Shown here: positions 36,631 to 45,500 of the stretch, one piece after another
How positions within the stretch are numbered: position 1 is the stretch's first letter
Layout: each line of letters opens with the position of its first letter
DNA from: CADEDV01 sp048498035
GTDB lineage: Bacteria > Bacteroidota > Bacteroidia > Chitinophagales > Chitinophagaceae
Direction of reading: 5' to 3'
NCBI GenBank assembly: GCA_048498035.1
Contig: JBEHYT010000011.1
Coordinates: 62,001-126,000, forward strand
Length of the DNA stretch: 64,000 nt
Notes under the pieces: generated by a model
Database searches by the model: none
The model's input: only the letters and a program-made list of their open reading frames with translations
Told to the model about the DNA's origin: nothing
Program-made: the position numbers and the translations under genes

Positions 36631-36650
36631 TTATTTGTATATACAATTAT
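36631..36650 (-). promoter_or_regulatory. Probable MarR operator before the NmrA-like gene
   Basis: TTATTTG-TATATA-CAATTAT: the same half-site and 6-nt spacing as the operator at 37109-37128, with one arm slightly degenerate. It ends 11 nt upstream of the start at 36620. Confidence 0.6.
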
Positions 36651-36663
36651 TGAGGCAAAAAAA

Positions 36664-37092
36664 TTAGTCGCTCAATTTGTCAGAAAAACGGGCGAGGTTT
36701 TTACTCAGTTCATTACTTTCTTCGCGGCCCAGGATGGACGAGTAATTGCGATAAAATTCTGCCTGGCAACTTTGCAATGCAGGCAACAGTGCTTTTGCTT
36801 TAGGAGTGGGGTATACGTTGGTCAATTTACCTTCCGTAGTACGTACCACCAGCTTTTTTTCTTCCAATTTCTCAATCAGGCGCGTAACAGTGCTGGGCGT
36901 TAACTGCAGGTGGTCTGCAATAAAAGACGGCTGCACGCCCGGCTGCTCCAGCGCTACCAAAAGCAGATAGGCATGACTGGGAGAAAGCGATACTTTTTTC
37001 CAGGTATCAATAGCCAGTTTTTCCACCTTTCGCGCAAGCGCACTGGAAGTGAAATACAGGCATTGGGAAAAATAGCTTTCGGACGTCTTCAT
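36664..37092 (-). CDS. MarR family transcriptional regulator
   Basis: A 142-residue winged-helix regulator with the MarR layout: recognition region PSFIADHLQLTPSTVTRLIEKLEEKKLVVR, the wing with VYPTPKAKALLP, and dimer helices at both ends. The ATG at 37092 is used because the -7 box TACCTTTG (37097-37104) and the operator lie within the longer frame. The operator over its own promoter implies autorepression; the gene downstream encodes a likely target oxidoreductase. Confidence 0.88.
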   Translation of the reverse strand: MKTSESYFSQCLYFTSSALARKVEKLAIDTWKKVSLSPSHAYLLLVALEQPGVQPSFIADHLQLTPSTVTRLIEKLEEKKLVVRTTEGKLTNVYPTPKAKALLPALQSCQAEFYRNYSSILGREESNELSKNLARFSDKLSD

Positions 37093-37096
37093 ACTA

Positions 37097-37104
37097 CAAA
37101 GGTA
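37097..37104 (-). promoter_or_regulatory. -7 promoter box of marR
   Basis: TACCTTTG on the minus strand, ending 4 nt before the ATG. A TTTG inside the operator arm lies 17 nt upstream and can serve as -33 element. Confidence 0.6.
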
Positions 37105-37108
37105 CAAA

Positions 37109-37128
37109 ATATTTGTATATGCAAATAT
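37109..37128 (-). promoter_or_regulatory. Perfect palindromic operator before marR
   Basis: ATATTTG-TATATG-CAAATAT, with perfect 7-bp arms, lies between the -33 and -7 boxes of marR; binding there would block RNA polymerase. Confidence 0.75.
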
Positions 37129-37255
37129 AATTTTTTGTATTGACTTTTGGGAGCTGTTTTGGCATTCCATCTTTGCCATGGTGTTGTTCAATTTGTTGCA
37201 GCCCGTTTTTCCGGTATTATTTTTCTCCCGGCGATACGATGCTTATTTTTACGGT

Positions 37256-38287
37256 ATGGCAAACCCCAACCTGAATAGTGAGAAGCAGGGTCTTTCTGCG
37301 GCCGATAAGGAGTTTGAGAATAACATTCGCCCCGCGCAAATGGCTGATTTTGCCGGTCAGTCGCAGATCATCGAAAACCTTCGCATTTTTATCCGCGCTG
37401 CCAGGATCAGGGGTGAGGCGCTGGATCATGTCCTTTTTCACGGTCCTCCCGGTTTGGGAAAAACTACGCTATCACGAATTGTAGCGCATGAGTTGGGCGT
37501 CAACATCCGGGAAACATCCGGGCCGGTAATTGAAAAGCCCGGTGATCTCGCCGGGTTGCTGACTAACCTTGAACCCAACGATGTTTTATTTATTGATGAG
37601 ATCCATCGGCTGAGTACCGTGGTGGAAGAATACCTCTATGCCGCCATGGAGGATTACCGGATTGATATTGTGATCGACAGCGGTCCCAACGCCCGCAGTA
37701 TACAGATCAACCTGAATCCTTTTACACTCATTGGCGCTACCACACGCAGCGGGTTACTAACGGCGCCGTTATTATCCCGCTTCGCGATAAAAGCACGCCT
37801 CGAATATTATAATGCAGCTACGCTAAACAAGATCATCCATCGCGCCGCCGGTATCCTGGGCACTGCTATTACCGACGAGGCCGTGGCAGAAATTGGCCGG
37901 CGCAGCCGCGGAACGCCCCGAATTGCCAATGGCCTGCTGCGCCGTGTGCGGGATTTTGCGCAGGTATTGAATGACGGGCAAATTGATATCGGCATTACAC
38001 AACACGCATTGAAAGCATTGAATGTAGACGAGTTTGGCCTGGATGATATGGACAACAAAATCCTTCTTACCATTATCGAGAAGTTCAAGGGCGGTCCTGT
38101 TGGCATTACCACTATCGCCACTGCGGTAGGCGAAGAGCCTGGTACGCTGGAAGAAGTATATGAACCCTTTTTGATCCAGGAAGGATTTTTACAACGCACG
38201 CCCCGCGGTCGCGAAGTAACTGCCAAAGCCTACGAACACCTGGGCCGCCAGCAAAACAGGGACGGCAGTCAGCCCGCGCTCTGGTAA
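37256..38287 (+). CDS. ruvB: Holliday junction branch-migration helicase RuvB
   Basis: A 343-residue AAA+ motor that drives branch migration with RuvA. Walker A is GPPGLGKTTL, Walker B LFIDEIHRLS, the sensor region GATTRSGLLTAPL, and the C-terminal winged helix contains PRGREVTAKAYEHL. The ATG at 37256 starts the conserved region; a near-consensus -7 box (TATTTTTA, 37244-37251) ends 4 nt before it, so the longer upstream frame is unlikely. ruvC lies at 20703-21269, not adjacent. Confidence 0.95.
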   Translation: MANPNLNSEKQGLSAADKEFENNIRPAQMADFAGQSQIIENLRIFIRAARIRGEALDHVLFHGPPGLGKTTLSRIVAHELGVNIRETSGPVIEKPGDLAGLLTNLEPNDVLFIDEIHRLSTVVEEYLYAAMEDYRIDIVIDSGPNARSIQINLNPFTLIGATTRSGLLTAPLLSRFAIKARLEYYNAATLNKIIHRAAGILGTAITDEAVAEIGRRSRGTPRIANGLLRRVRDFAQVLNDGQIDIGITQHALKALNVDEFGLDDMDNKILLTIIEKFKGGPVGITTIATAVGEEPGTLEEVYEPFLIQEGFLQRTPRGREVTAKAYEHLGRQQNRDGSQPALW

Positions 38288-38328
38288 TTGAATGATTTTT
38301 CCCAACACATTCAAATAGAAACCGCATA

Positions 38329-38358
38329 AAAAAAGCCCGCAATGTTGCGGGCCTTTCA
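38329..38358. terminator. Bidirectional intrinsic terminator
   Basis: A perfect GCCCGCAA / TTGCGGGC stem with A-run and C-T-run flanks, between the convergent ruvB and response-regulator genes. Confidence 0.82.
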
Positions 38359-38373
38359 TTTATTTTTTTTCGA

Positions 38374-39069
38374 TTATTGTACTACCAGGCGGAAACCGTT
38401 TCCGTGGATGTTCACAATCTCAATCTTCGGATCATCTTTCAGGTATTTGCGCAATTTCGCGATATACACGTCCATACTGCGACCGTTGAAATAGGTATCA
38501 CTTCCCCAGATTTTTTTCAGCGCCTGCTCCCGCGGCAACAGGTCATTCAGGTGTTCTGCCAGCATCTTCAACAGTTCATTCTCCTTCGGAGAAAGCGTTT
38601 GCGTAACGCCATTATGCGTCAATTGGCGCAGTTTGGGATTGAAATGATAGGTAGACAGGTCAAATTCTTTGTTTTCTGTCTCTTTATTGATCTCGTCGTT
38701 TCGCTTCAGGATAGCTTTGATCTTGAGCAGCAGCACTTCGCTGTCGAACGGTTTGGTAATGTAATCATCAGCACCCAGTTTATACCCCTGGATGATATCT
38801 TCCTTCATCGTTTTGGCGCTCAGGAAGAAAAGCGGGATATCGGGGTCTACGTCACGGATCTCTTCAGCCAGGGTAAAACCGTCCATATTCGGCATCATTA
38901 CATCCAGCAGACAAAGTTCAAATTTTTCGCGTTGGAAAGCTGCAAGGCCCAGTCGGCCATCTCTTTCCAGGGTAACATCGTAATCGTTCAGTTCCAGGTA
39001 GTTCTTCAATACGCTTCCCAGGTTCGGATCATCTTCACACAATAAAATTTTCGGTTTCTTGGCGTCCAT
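38374..39069 (-). CDS. OmpR-family response regulator (RprY-like)
   Basis: A 231-residue regulator. The receiver domain (6-120) has the acidic pair in LLCEDDPNLG, the phosphorylated Asp in CLLDVMMPNMDG, Thr/Ser in FFLSAKT and Lys in DYITKPFD. The C-terminal OmpR-type winged helix (about 135-231) has LSPKENELLKMLAEH and RSMDVYIAKLRKYL. The ATG at 39069 is preferred; the upstream extension is not conserved-looking. No sensor kinase is next to it, so its partner is encoded elsewhere. Confidence 0.9.
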   Translation of the reverse strand: MDAKKPKILLCEDDPNLGSVLKNYLELNDYDVTLERDGRLGLAAFQREKFELCLLDVMMPNMDGFTLAEEIRDVDPDIPLFFLSAKTMKEDIIQGYKLGADDYITKPFDSEVLLLKIKAILKRNDEINKETENKEFDLSTYHFNPKLRQLTHNGVTQTLSPKENELLKMLAEHLNDLLPREQALKKIWGSDTYFNGRSMDVYIAKLRKYLKDDPKIEIVNIHGNGFRLVVQ

Positions 39070-39230
39070 GTTTGTAGAGTTTAGTTCATACTTATAAGAA
39101 GACAAATAAAAGTAAATCATTTGCCAAACATCTGAACAACAGACTAATATTTTGTTAAGTTACACAGGCAAATGTTGTTCCAACTGGCTGGAACGGACGG
39201 GAATAGGGCTTTTTTTATCCGTTTACCAAT

Positions 39231-39238
39231 TATTTTTG
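39231..39238 (+). promoter_or_regulatory. -7 promoter box of the GroES-like gene
   Basis: TATTTTTG ends only 3 nt (CGT) before the ATG at 39242, the same layout as the tsaE promoter; a leaderless mRNA is expected. Confidence 0.55.
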
Positions 39239-39241
39239 CGT

Positions 39242-39613
39242 ATGCGAATTACAACTGACAATCGCCTCAAAAAACTCATTGTTATTGGAGATCGCCTGCT
39301 GATCAAACCTACGCGGCCCGATGAGCGTACGGCCAGTGGCCTGTACCTTCCGCCGGGCGTTCAGGAAAAAGAAAAAGTGCAGCAGGGTTATGTGATCAAA
39401 ACGGGTCCCGGATATGCCATCCCGATGCCCGTGGAGGATGAGGCCTGGAAGGCCGAAGAGGAAAAAGTAAAATACCTCCCCTTGCAGGCAAAAGAAGGAG
39501 ACCTGGCCATCTTCCTCGTAAGCGGAGCCACGGAAGTGATGTACGAGGATGAAAAATATTTTATCGTTCCACAAGGTGCCGTGTTGATGCTGGAGCGGGA
39601 AGAAGACCTGTAA
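39242..39613 (+). CDS. GroES-like (Cpn10 family) protein
   Basis: A 123-residue protein of the co-chaperonin fold: GDRLLIKPTRPDERTASGL with a mobile-loop-like SGLYLPPG, and the end YFIVPQGAVLMLERE. It is about 25 residues longer than classical GroES because of an insertion around PVEDEAWKAEEEKVKYLPL. No groEL is nearby, so this is a solitary paralogue rather than the main co-chaperonin. Whether it still binds GroEL is open. The start at 39242 follows a -7 box by 3 nt. Confidence 0.85.
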   Translation: MRITTDNRLKKLIVIGDRLLIKPTRPDERTASGLYLPPGVQEKEKVQQGYVIKTGPGYAIPMPVEDEAWKAEEEKVKYLPLQAKEGDLAIFLVSGATEVMYEDEKYFIVPQGAVLMLEREEDL

Positions 39614-39714
39614 ACGCATTAACCATCCTGTTACAAAAACAGTGGAAGAATTATTTCAGCGCACTGGTTTTGTTCTGTAATTTTCTATCATTCAATCATC
39701 GAATCGTTTCAGTT

Positions 39715-41277
39715 ATGCCAGATCAAGCTGTTTTTCTACAAACCATCCGGGATGGATACACATTCAAGGGAGAATCTTTTAAAGTGGGCGTGGGCATGCT
39801 GGATGGCCAGGTGGTTCCCGGCGCCGATGTGCTGATCCCTATGAAAACGCTGAACCGGCATGGCCTCGTGGCCGGGGCAACCGGTACCGGTAAAACAAAA
39901 ACGCTGCAGGTAATGGCAGAAGCACTTAGCGATGCCAGCATACCGGTGGTGATGATGGATATTAAAGGTGACCTGAGCGGCATCGCCGCACCCGGTACAG
40001 CCAATGACAAGATCAACGAGCGCTGCCAGAAACTGGACGTTATCTTCAAGCCTGCAGGCTACCCGGTAGAAATGCTCACCCTTAGCAACCAGAAAGGAAC
40101 ACGACTGCGTGCCACGGTAAGTGAATTTGGTCCCGTACTCCTGTCAAAAATTTTGGGTCTGAATGATACCCAGGGTGGCCTCGTGGCCATCATATTCAAG
40201 TACTGCGATGATCAAAAGATGCCGCTGCTTGATCTCAAAGATTTTATCAAGGTATTGCAATATATCAGCGACGAAGGAAAGGTTGAACTGGAAAAATCGT
40301 ATGGGAAAATTTCAACCACATCTACCGGTACCATTCTTCGTAAAGTGATTGAACTGCAGCAGCAGGGCGCCGATCTATTTTTTGGTGAAAAAAGTTTTGA
40401 AGTAGACGACCTGATGCGCATCAACGACGACGGCCGCGGAATGATCTCCATTGTACGCGTAACTGACCTTCAAGACAGGCCAAAGCTTTTTTCGACTTTC
40501 ATGCTGCAAATGCTGGCGGAGCTATATGCCAGTTGTCCGGAAGAGGGTGACATGGATAAACCCAAGCTGGTGATGTTTATTGATGAGGCACACCTGATCT
40601 TCCAGGAAGCGAGTGATGCATTGTTACAGCAGATTGAGACCATTGTAAAACTGATTCGTTCCAAAGGGATCGGGATTTATTTCTGTACGCAAAACCCGAT
40701 GGATGTGCCGGCTTCTGTGCTGGCGCAACTGGGATTAAAAATTCAACATGCGCTGCGGGCGTTTACGGCGGCCGACCGGAAATCGATTCGGCAAACAGCC
40801 GACAATTACCCCGAGACAAATTTTTACAAAACCGAAGATCTGATTACCGAATTAGGTACCGGTGAAGCGCTGGTAACGATCCTGAATGAAAAAGGTGTGC
40901 CAACGCCGCTAGTGCATTGCATGATGCGTGCACCGCAAAGCCGTATGGATATTTTAACGGATGCTGAGATAGATGCGGTGATAAATAAATCAAAGATTGC
41001 TACCAAATACAACCAGGTGGTGGATAATGTCAGCGCCTATGAAATATTGACGCAAAAGCTGGAGGATGCTGCAAAGAAAGCCGAAACTGAGAAGCAGGAG
41101 GAAGAAACGCGGAAGGCCGAAGAGAAAACCACCAAACGCACCCGTGCTAGCGAAGAGAAAGGCTTCCTGGATAACCCGATTGTAAAAAGCATGACCCGCA
41201 CTGCAGGTAATACACTCGTGCGTGGTCTGCTCGGCGTATTGGGTCTTGGTGGCAGAAGCCGCAAAAGTATTTTCTAG
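39715..41277 (+). CDS. HerA-like ATPase (DUF853 family)
   Basis: A 520-residue ATPase of the HerA/FtsK superfamily. Walker A is GATGTGKTKT, Walker B LVMFIDEAHLIF, and IYFCTQNPMDVPASVLAQLG is typical of the C-terminal part of DUF853 proteins. A Lys/Glu-rich stretch (about 450-490) precedes a short hydrophobic tail. The family is assigned by similarity to DNA-translocating helicases; its role is not settled. The ATG at 39715 starts the conserved DQAVFLQTIRDGY. The stop shares bases with that of the convergent recQ (CTAG at 41274-41277). Confidence 0.88.
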   Translation: MPDQAVFLQTIRDGYTFKGESFKVGVGMLDGQVVPGADVLIPMKTLNRHGLVAGATGTGKTKTLQVMAEALSDASIPVVMMDIKGDLSGIAAPGTANDKINERCQKLDVIFKPAGYPVEMLTLSNQKGTRLRATVSEFGPVLLSKILGLNDTQGGLVAIIFKYCDDQKMPLLDLKDFIKVLQYISDEGKVELEKSYGKISTTSTGTILRKVIELQQQGADLFFGEKSFEVDDLMRINDDGRGMISIVRVTDLQDRPKLFSTFMLQMLAELYASCPEEGDMDKPKLVMFIDEAHLIFQEASDALLQQIETIVKLIRSKGIGIYFCTQNPMDVPASVLAQLGLKIQHALRAFTAADRKSIRQTADNYPETNFYKTEDLITELGTGEALVTILNEKGVPTPLVHCMMRAPQSRMDILTDAEIDAVINKSKIATKYNQVVDNVSAYEILTQKLEDAAKKAETEKQEEETRKAEEKTTKRTRASEEKGFLDNPIVKSMTRTAGNTLVRGLLGVLGLGGRSRKSIF

Positions 41278-43190
41278 GAAAGTTGAACTATGCCGGTAGC
41301 GCTACACCGGATTTTCTGTTCATTTTGTAAAAAGTCAAGCACCTGTTGCAATTGTTCGTTTTCTACAGCCTGCAATTTGGTTAGCAAATCATGCGCTTGT
41401 AGGGGGCCTGCGGCCAATAATTCCAACACAGATTTACGTACCTCTTCAAATCCGCCGCGGGTCAGTTTTTCATTCCTGGTTCTAAGACAGTTGTCGCAGA
41501 TGCCGCAATCGTTCATCGCTTCATCCCCAAAATAATTACCAATATACCTGCTTCTGCAAATCGTTGTTGTTTCGGTGTAGGCAACCATTTTCATCACCCG
41601 TTCCCGGTATTTCTTTTTTCGCAGGGCTGCTGCCTCCATATCAATCCTGAGTTCCTCTGTGCGCACCCGTGCGCGAAGAAACAGCAGTTGTGGATTTTCC
41701 TTTTGCGGTCGGTAATCAACAACACCGCGCTGATGCAGTAATGAAAGGCGTTGCTTGAATGTATCCAACTCCATCCGCAATTTTCCCGACAGGAGTTTTT
41801 CAGAAATAAAAACGGGTTGATCAAAAATTCCTTCGTACGTGCGTAGCAGGATTTTCAGAATGGGATCATCCGCCGGGGTATCCTGTTCATATTGGTACAG
41901 GGCATTTTTTGTGACGCTAAATTGCAGGCTTGCGGGCAGAAATACCTGTTCATTAAAGCTTAGCCAGCCATCCTGTTCCAATGCCTGCAGGGAATGTAAT
42001 GCCGTAAAGCTGTCGATCCGGAACTTTTTTATAAAATCGCCGAGGTCAAAATCAAAATATTCACCGGCTCCCTGCCCGGGATGCAGTTGCAGGTAATTGG
42101 CAACGCATTGATACACGTGTCTGATATCTGCAAGCGGCGGAAACCGCCGCTCAATGGAGGCAACGAGATCATCGGTGGCAGCAGGCGTAAGTAGTAATAA
42201 TGCAGATGATGGTTTTCCATCTCTTCCCCCACGGCCTGCTTCCTGGTAATAATTTTCCAGGCAATCCGGAAGGTCTGCGTGAACAACGAGGCGCACATCC
42301 GGTTTGTCGATACCCATGCCAAAAGCATTGGTACAAACCATGATCCTTGTCCGGTTGTTGATCCACTCATCCTGCTTGCGGGTACGTTCTTCCTGGGTGA
42401 GCCCGGCATGATAAAAATCAGCCGAAATTCCCTGGGCACGCAGCAGGTCGGCAATTTCTTTGGTGCGCCTGCGGCTTTTACAATATACAATACCGCAGCC
42501 GGTAGATTTCGCCAGCAACTGGCTGGCAGAAAAATGAACGGAATCCGTGGCAATAACCTGGTAGGCCAGGTTGGGCCGTTCAAAAGATTGCCGGAAGATC
42601 TGCCAGGCTGGCTTTTCATTTGCCGGTGTAAGCCGCAGGCAAATATCGTCCTGTACATCGCGGGTGGCCGAAGCAGTCAACGCAAGTACGGGCACATGTG
42701 GTAATTCATCGCGCAGCGCAGCAATACGTAAATACGGCGGACGAAAATCATAGCCCCATTGTGAAATGCAATGCGCTTCGTCTACGGCCAGCAAACTAAT
42801 GCCGAGTCCGGGCAAATACTCACGAAACAGGGCGGTCTCTAACCGCTCGGGGGATACGTAGAGAAACTTACAGTTACTTTCAGAAACCGTTTTTAGTATG
42901 TTGATTACTTCTTTTCGACTGAGGCCGGAATAAATGGCGTAGGCTGTAATTCCTCTCTTACGAAGATTTTCCACCTGGTCTTTCATCAGTGCAATCAACG
43001 GGGAAATAACGAGGCAGGTCCCTTCCAGTTGCATAGCCGGCACCTGGTAGCAAAGGGATTTGCCGCCGCCCGTCGGCATCAGTGCAAGTGTATCCTTGCC
43101 GGTAAGTACGGAATTGATCACATCTTCCTGCAAAGGCCGAAACGACGTGTAGCCCCAGTATTCTTTTAATATGGAATGAATGCTTCGCAA
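41274..43190 (-). CDS. recQ: RecQ family ATP-dependent DNA helicase
   Basis: A 638-residue 3'-5' helicase. Motif I is LMPTGGGKSLCYQVP, motif II is the DEAH in VDEAHCISQWG, motif VI is QEAGRGGRDGKPS, and the zinc cluster appears as CRSRYIGNYFGDEAMNDCGICDNC-like cysteines near residues 550-575. The C-terminus is a winged-helix region but lacks a clear HRDC domain. No in-frame ATG is available at the conserved N-terminus, so the start is the TTG at 43190, 4 nt after a -7-like TATTTTTC. It lies 45 bp behind the P-type ATPase gene on the same strand. Confidence 0.92.
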   Translation of the reverse strand: MRSIHSILKEYWGYTSFRPLQEDVINSVLTGKDTLALMPTGGGKSLCYQVPAMQLEGTCLVISPLIALMKDQVENLRKRGITAYAIYSGLSRKEVINILKTVSESNCKFLYVSPERLETALFREYLPGLGISLLAVDEAHCISQWGYDFRPPYLRIAALRDELPHVPVLALTASATRDVQDDICLRLTPANEKPAWQIFRQSFERPNLAYQVIATDSVHFSASQLLAKSTGCGIVYCKSRRRTKEIADLLRAQGISADFYHAGLTQEERTRKQDEWINNRTRIMVCTNAFGMGIDKPDVRLVVHADLPDCLENYYQEAGRGGRDGKPSSALLLLTPAATDDLVASIERRFPPLADIRHVYQCVANYLQLHPGQGAGEYFDFDLGDFIKKFRIDSFTALHSLQALEQDGWLSFNEQVFLPASLQFSVTKNALYQYEQDTPADDPILKILLRTYEGIFDQPVFISEKLLSGKLRMELDTFKQRLSLLHQRGVVDYRPQKENPQLLFLRARVRTEELRIDMEAAALRKKKYRERVMKMVAYTETTTICRSRYIGNYFGDEAMNDCGICDNCLRTRNEKLTRGGFEEVRKSVLELLAAGPLQAHDLLTKLQAVENEQLQQVLDFLQNEQKIRCSATGIVQLS

Positions 43191-43235
43191 GACGGAAAAA
43201 TACGAAATGAAAATGGCTGAACCGTTGCCAGCTTT

Positions 43236-45395
43236 TTAGATTACTTTTTTTACAAATAGCCGAACGGAATTAATGGCCAGCACTACATCGCTAAGACCCA
43301 TCACCAGCGCGCCAAATGTGGGTGAAAGGAGTCCTACTGCCGCTACGGGGATGGCCACCACATTATAGGCAAAAGCCCAGAAGAGGTTTTGCCGGATGGT
43401 GATATAGGTGTGTTTTCCCAGTCCAAGTGCGGTGGGTAAATTTTTCAGTCCATGGTTCATCAGGATCACCTGGGCGCTCTGCACAGCAATCTGCGATGCT
43501 TCATTCATCGAGATGCCGATAGTAGCTTTTGCCAGCGCGGGCGCATCATTGATACCGTCGCCCACCATCGCCGTAGGCGTCTTTTCACTTAATGCTGTTA
43601 CCTGTTTTAATTTCTGCTCCGGTGTTTGTTCTGCAATTACATCGTCGATCCCCAATTCTGCTGCCAGTTTTTTACACTTGGCTAAACGGTCACCACTGAG
43701 CAGAATGGTATGAACGTTTCTACTATGAAGATAAGATACAACCGTTTTTGCTTCCGGCCGGATCTCGTCCGTCAGATCAATCCATCCCAGTAATGCGCCA
43801 TTGCGGGATATATAGATATTATGGTCTTCTTCTTTTGTTAATCCTTCAACAGTAGCATATGAACCTGCTAAAAAAAGATTACCTTCTTTATCAGTTGCCT
43901 GCATGCCCCGGCCTTTGATCTCATCAATTTTTTCCCAGCGTATTTCTTCTTTTTGTTTCCAGGCCTGCGCAATGGTTTTCGCCAAAGGGTGATTGGAATA
44001 TTTTTCCAGTGAGAATGCCAGCTTCCGGAATTCTTCTTCCGAAACAGAACCATCAGTTATTTTAAAATCGCTGATCACAAATTGGCCGGTGGTAAGCGTA
44101 CCCGTTTTATCAAACACTACCTGGCGGATGTCTTTAAAAAGTTCAAGACTGGTGGCGTTACGGAATAAAATTCCCTTGCGGGCGGCTCGTCCAAGTCCTA
44201 CTGCAATCGCGGCCGGCGTTGCTAATCCCATCGCACACGGACAGGCTATTACCAGCACGGCAATTGAACGCATGAGAGCGGATGTAAATTCATGCAGCAC
44301 TATCCAGTTGGCAATAAGTGTAATGGCAGCTATACCCAATACGATCGGGATAAAAATAGCGCTGATCTTATCTGCAAGTTGTTGTACCGGTGGTTTTTCG
44401 CCCTGCGCGTGGCGCATCATATTCAGGATGCCGGATAAAACGGTGTCATCGCCAACGGCCGTTACCTGGGCTTTTACCGTACCATCGCTAATTACACTGC
44501 CGCCAATCAGTTTGTCTTTCGCTTTTTTATGCACGGGCACGCTTTCGCCGGTAATGATGGCTTCATTTACTTCCACTTCACCCCAGAGTATCTTACAGTC
44601 GATAGGTACTTGCTCGCCGCTACGGATCAGCAATAGGTCACCTACATGCAACTGTGTATTTTCCACTTCAAAGATGATCTCTTTGTGATCACCATCAAAC
44701 GTAAGCAGGTTGGCCATTACACGTTGTGATTTGGCCAGTTTGCGTAATTCGCGTTGCGTGGCGGCTACTGAAGCATCTTCCAGGTAATTGCCGAGGAAAA
44801 CAAGTGTAATAATAGTGGCCGTTGTTTCATAAAACATGTATTCATGCGCCTGCCCGCTTAAAGTGCCGTACAGGCTGTAGATAAACGATGCCGTACCGCC
44901 AATAGCAATCAGCACGTTCATATTGGGCATGCCGTTGCGCAGGCTCTTCCAGGCGCTCTTGCCGAAGAACGCCATACCGACCAGGTACACGGGAACAGTA
45001 AGTGCGAGTTGGATCCAGGGATTCATGATCCAATGAAAAGCCGGGCTATTGTAAACGGCCGGAAACATATCCAGCATCAATACAAGAGTAAATGGCAGGC
45101 AAAAGAGGAAGCGTTTCGCATGGGTATTTAAGAAGCCGGCTTTGTGTTTGGTTTCCATTCCATGAGCATGGCCTGCCGTGTCGCCGGCTTTACGATCAAT
45201 TACCGTATAACCCAGGTCGTGAATGCCTTTCGATAGTGTTTCTGCGGCGGTACCAGCTTCATTCTCAAAGATCACATCGCCAGTGGCAAAGTTGACACGC
45301 ACGTTCTTCATTCCTTTTTTTTCCAGGAATTTATGAATATTGATGGCGCACGTATTGCAATCCATCCCTTCTACTTTCCATTGAACTTTTTCCAT
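43236..45395 (-). CDS. Copper-type heavy-metal P1B ATPase
   Basis: A 719-residue metal pump. An N-terminal HMA domain carries the binding pair Cys13/Cys16 (GMDCNTCA), followed by a His-containing linker. The transmembrane metal site is Cys385-Pro-Cys387 and the phosphorylated Asp429 lies in DKTGTLTTG; SNHPLAKT and GDGINDAPALAKA are also seen. The seventh membrane segment has NLFWAFAYNVVAIP, fitting the Cu+ group signature; the eighth reads MGLSD where Cu+ pumps usually have MxxSS. It exports Cu+ (or Ag+) across the inner membrane, or loads cuproenzymes. No copper-responsive regulator is adjacent. Confidence 0.92.
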   Translation of the reverse strand: MEKVQWKVEGMDCNTCAINIHKFLEKKGMKNVRVNFATGDVIFENEAGTAAETLSKGIHDLGYTVIDRKAGDTAGHAHGMETKHKAGFLNTHAKRFLFCLPFTLVLMLDMFPAVYNSPAFHWIMNPWIQLALTVPVYLVGMAFFGKSAWKSLRNGMPNMNVLIAIGGTASFIYSLYGTLSGQAHEYMFYETTATIITLVFLGNYLEDASVAATQRELRKLAKSQRVMANLLTFDGDHKEIIFEVENTQLHVGDLLLIRSGEQVPIDCKILWGEVEVNEAIITGESVPVHKKAKDKLIGGSVISDGTVKAQVTAVGDDTVLSGILNMMRHAQGEKPPVQQLADKISAIFIPIVLGIAAITLIANWIVLHEFTSALMRSIAVLVIACPCAMGLATPAAIAVGLGRAARKGILFRNATSLELFKDIRQVVFDKTGTLTTGQFVISDFKITDGSVSEEEFRKLAFSLEKYSNHPLAKTIAQAWKQKEEIRWEKIDEIKGRGMQATDKEGNLFLAGSYATVEGLTKEEDHNIYISRNGALLGWIDLTDEIRPEAKTVVSYLHSRNVHTILLSGDRLAKCKKLAAELGIDDVIAEQTPEQKLKQVTALSEKTPTAMVGDGINDAPALAKATIGISMNEASQIAVQSAQVILMNHGLKNLPTALGLGKHTYITIRQNLFWAFAYNVVAIPVAAVGLLSPTFGALVMGLSDVVLAINSVRLFVKKVI

Positions 45396-45414
45396 ACCCT
45401 TTTTCTTTCTCCTA

Positions 45415-45422
45415 CAAAACTA
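45415..45422 (-). promoter_or_regulatory. -7 promoter box of the P-type ATPase gene
   Basis: TAGTTTTG on the minus strand matches TAnnTTTG, 19 nt before the ATG at 45395. Confidence 0.55.
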
Positions 45423-45489
45423 CCGCATATCCCGGGCTATATCCGGCCGCTATCCGGAATATGTTTACAACCACGTTGCTTTATAGCTT

Positions 45490-45497
45490 TAAATTTG
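45490..45497 (+). promoter_or_regulatory. -7 promoter box of tsaE
   Basis: TAAATTTG ends 3 nt (CGT) before the ATG at 45501; a leaderless mRNA is expected. Confidence 0.55.
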
Positions 45498-45500
45498 CGT

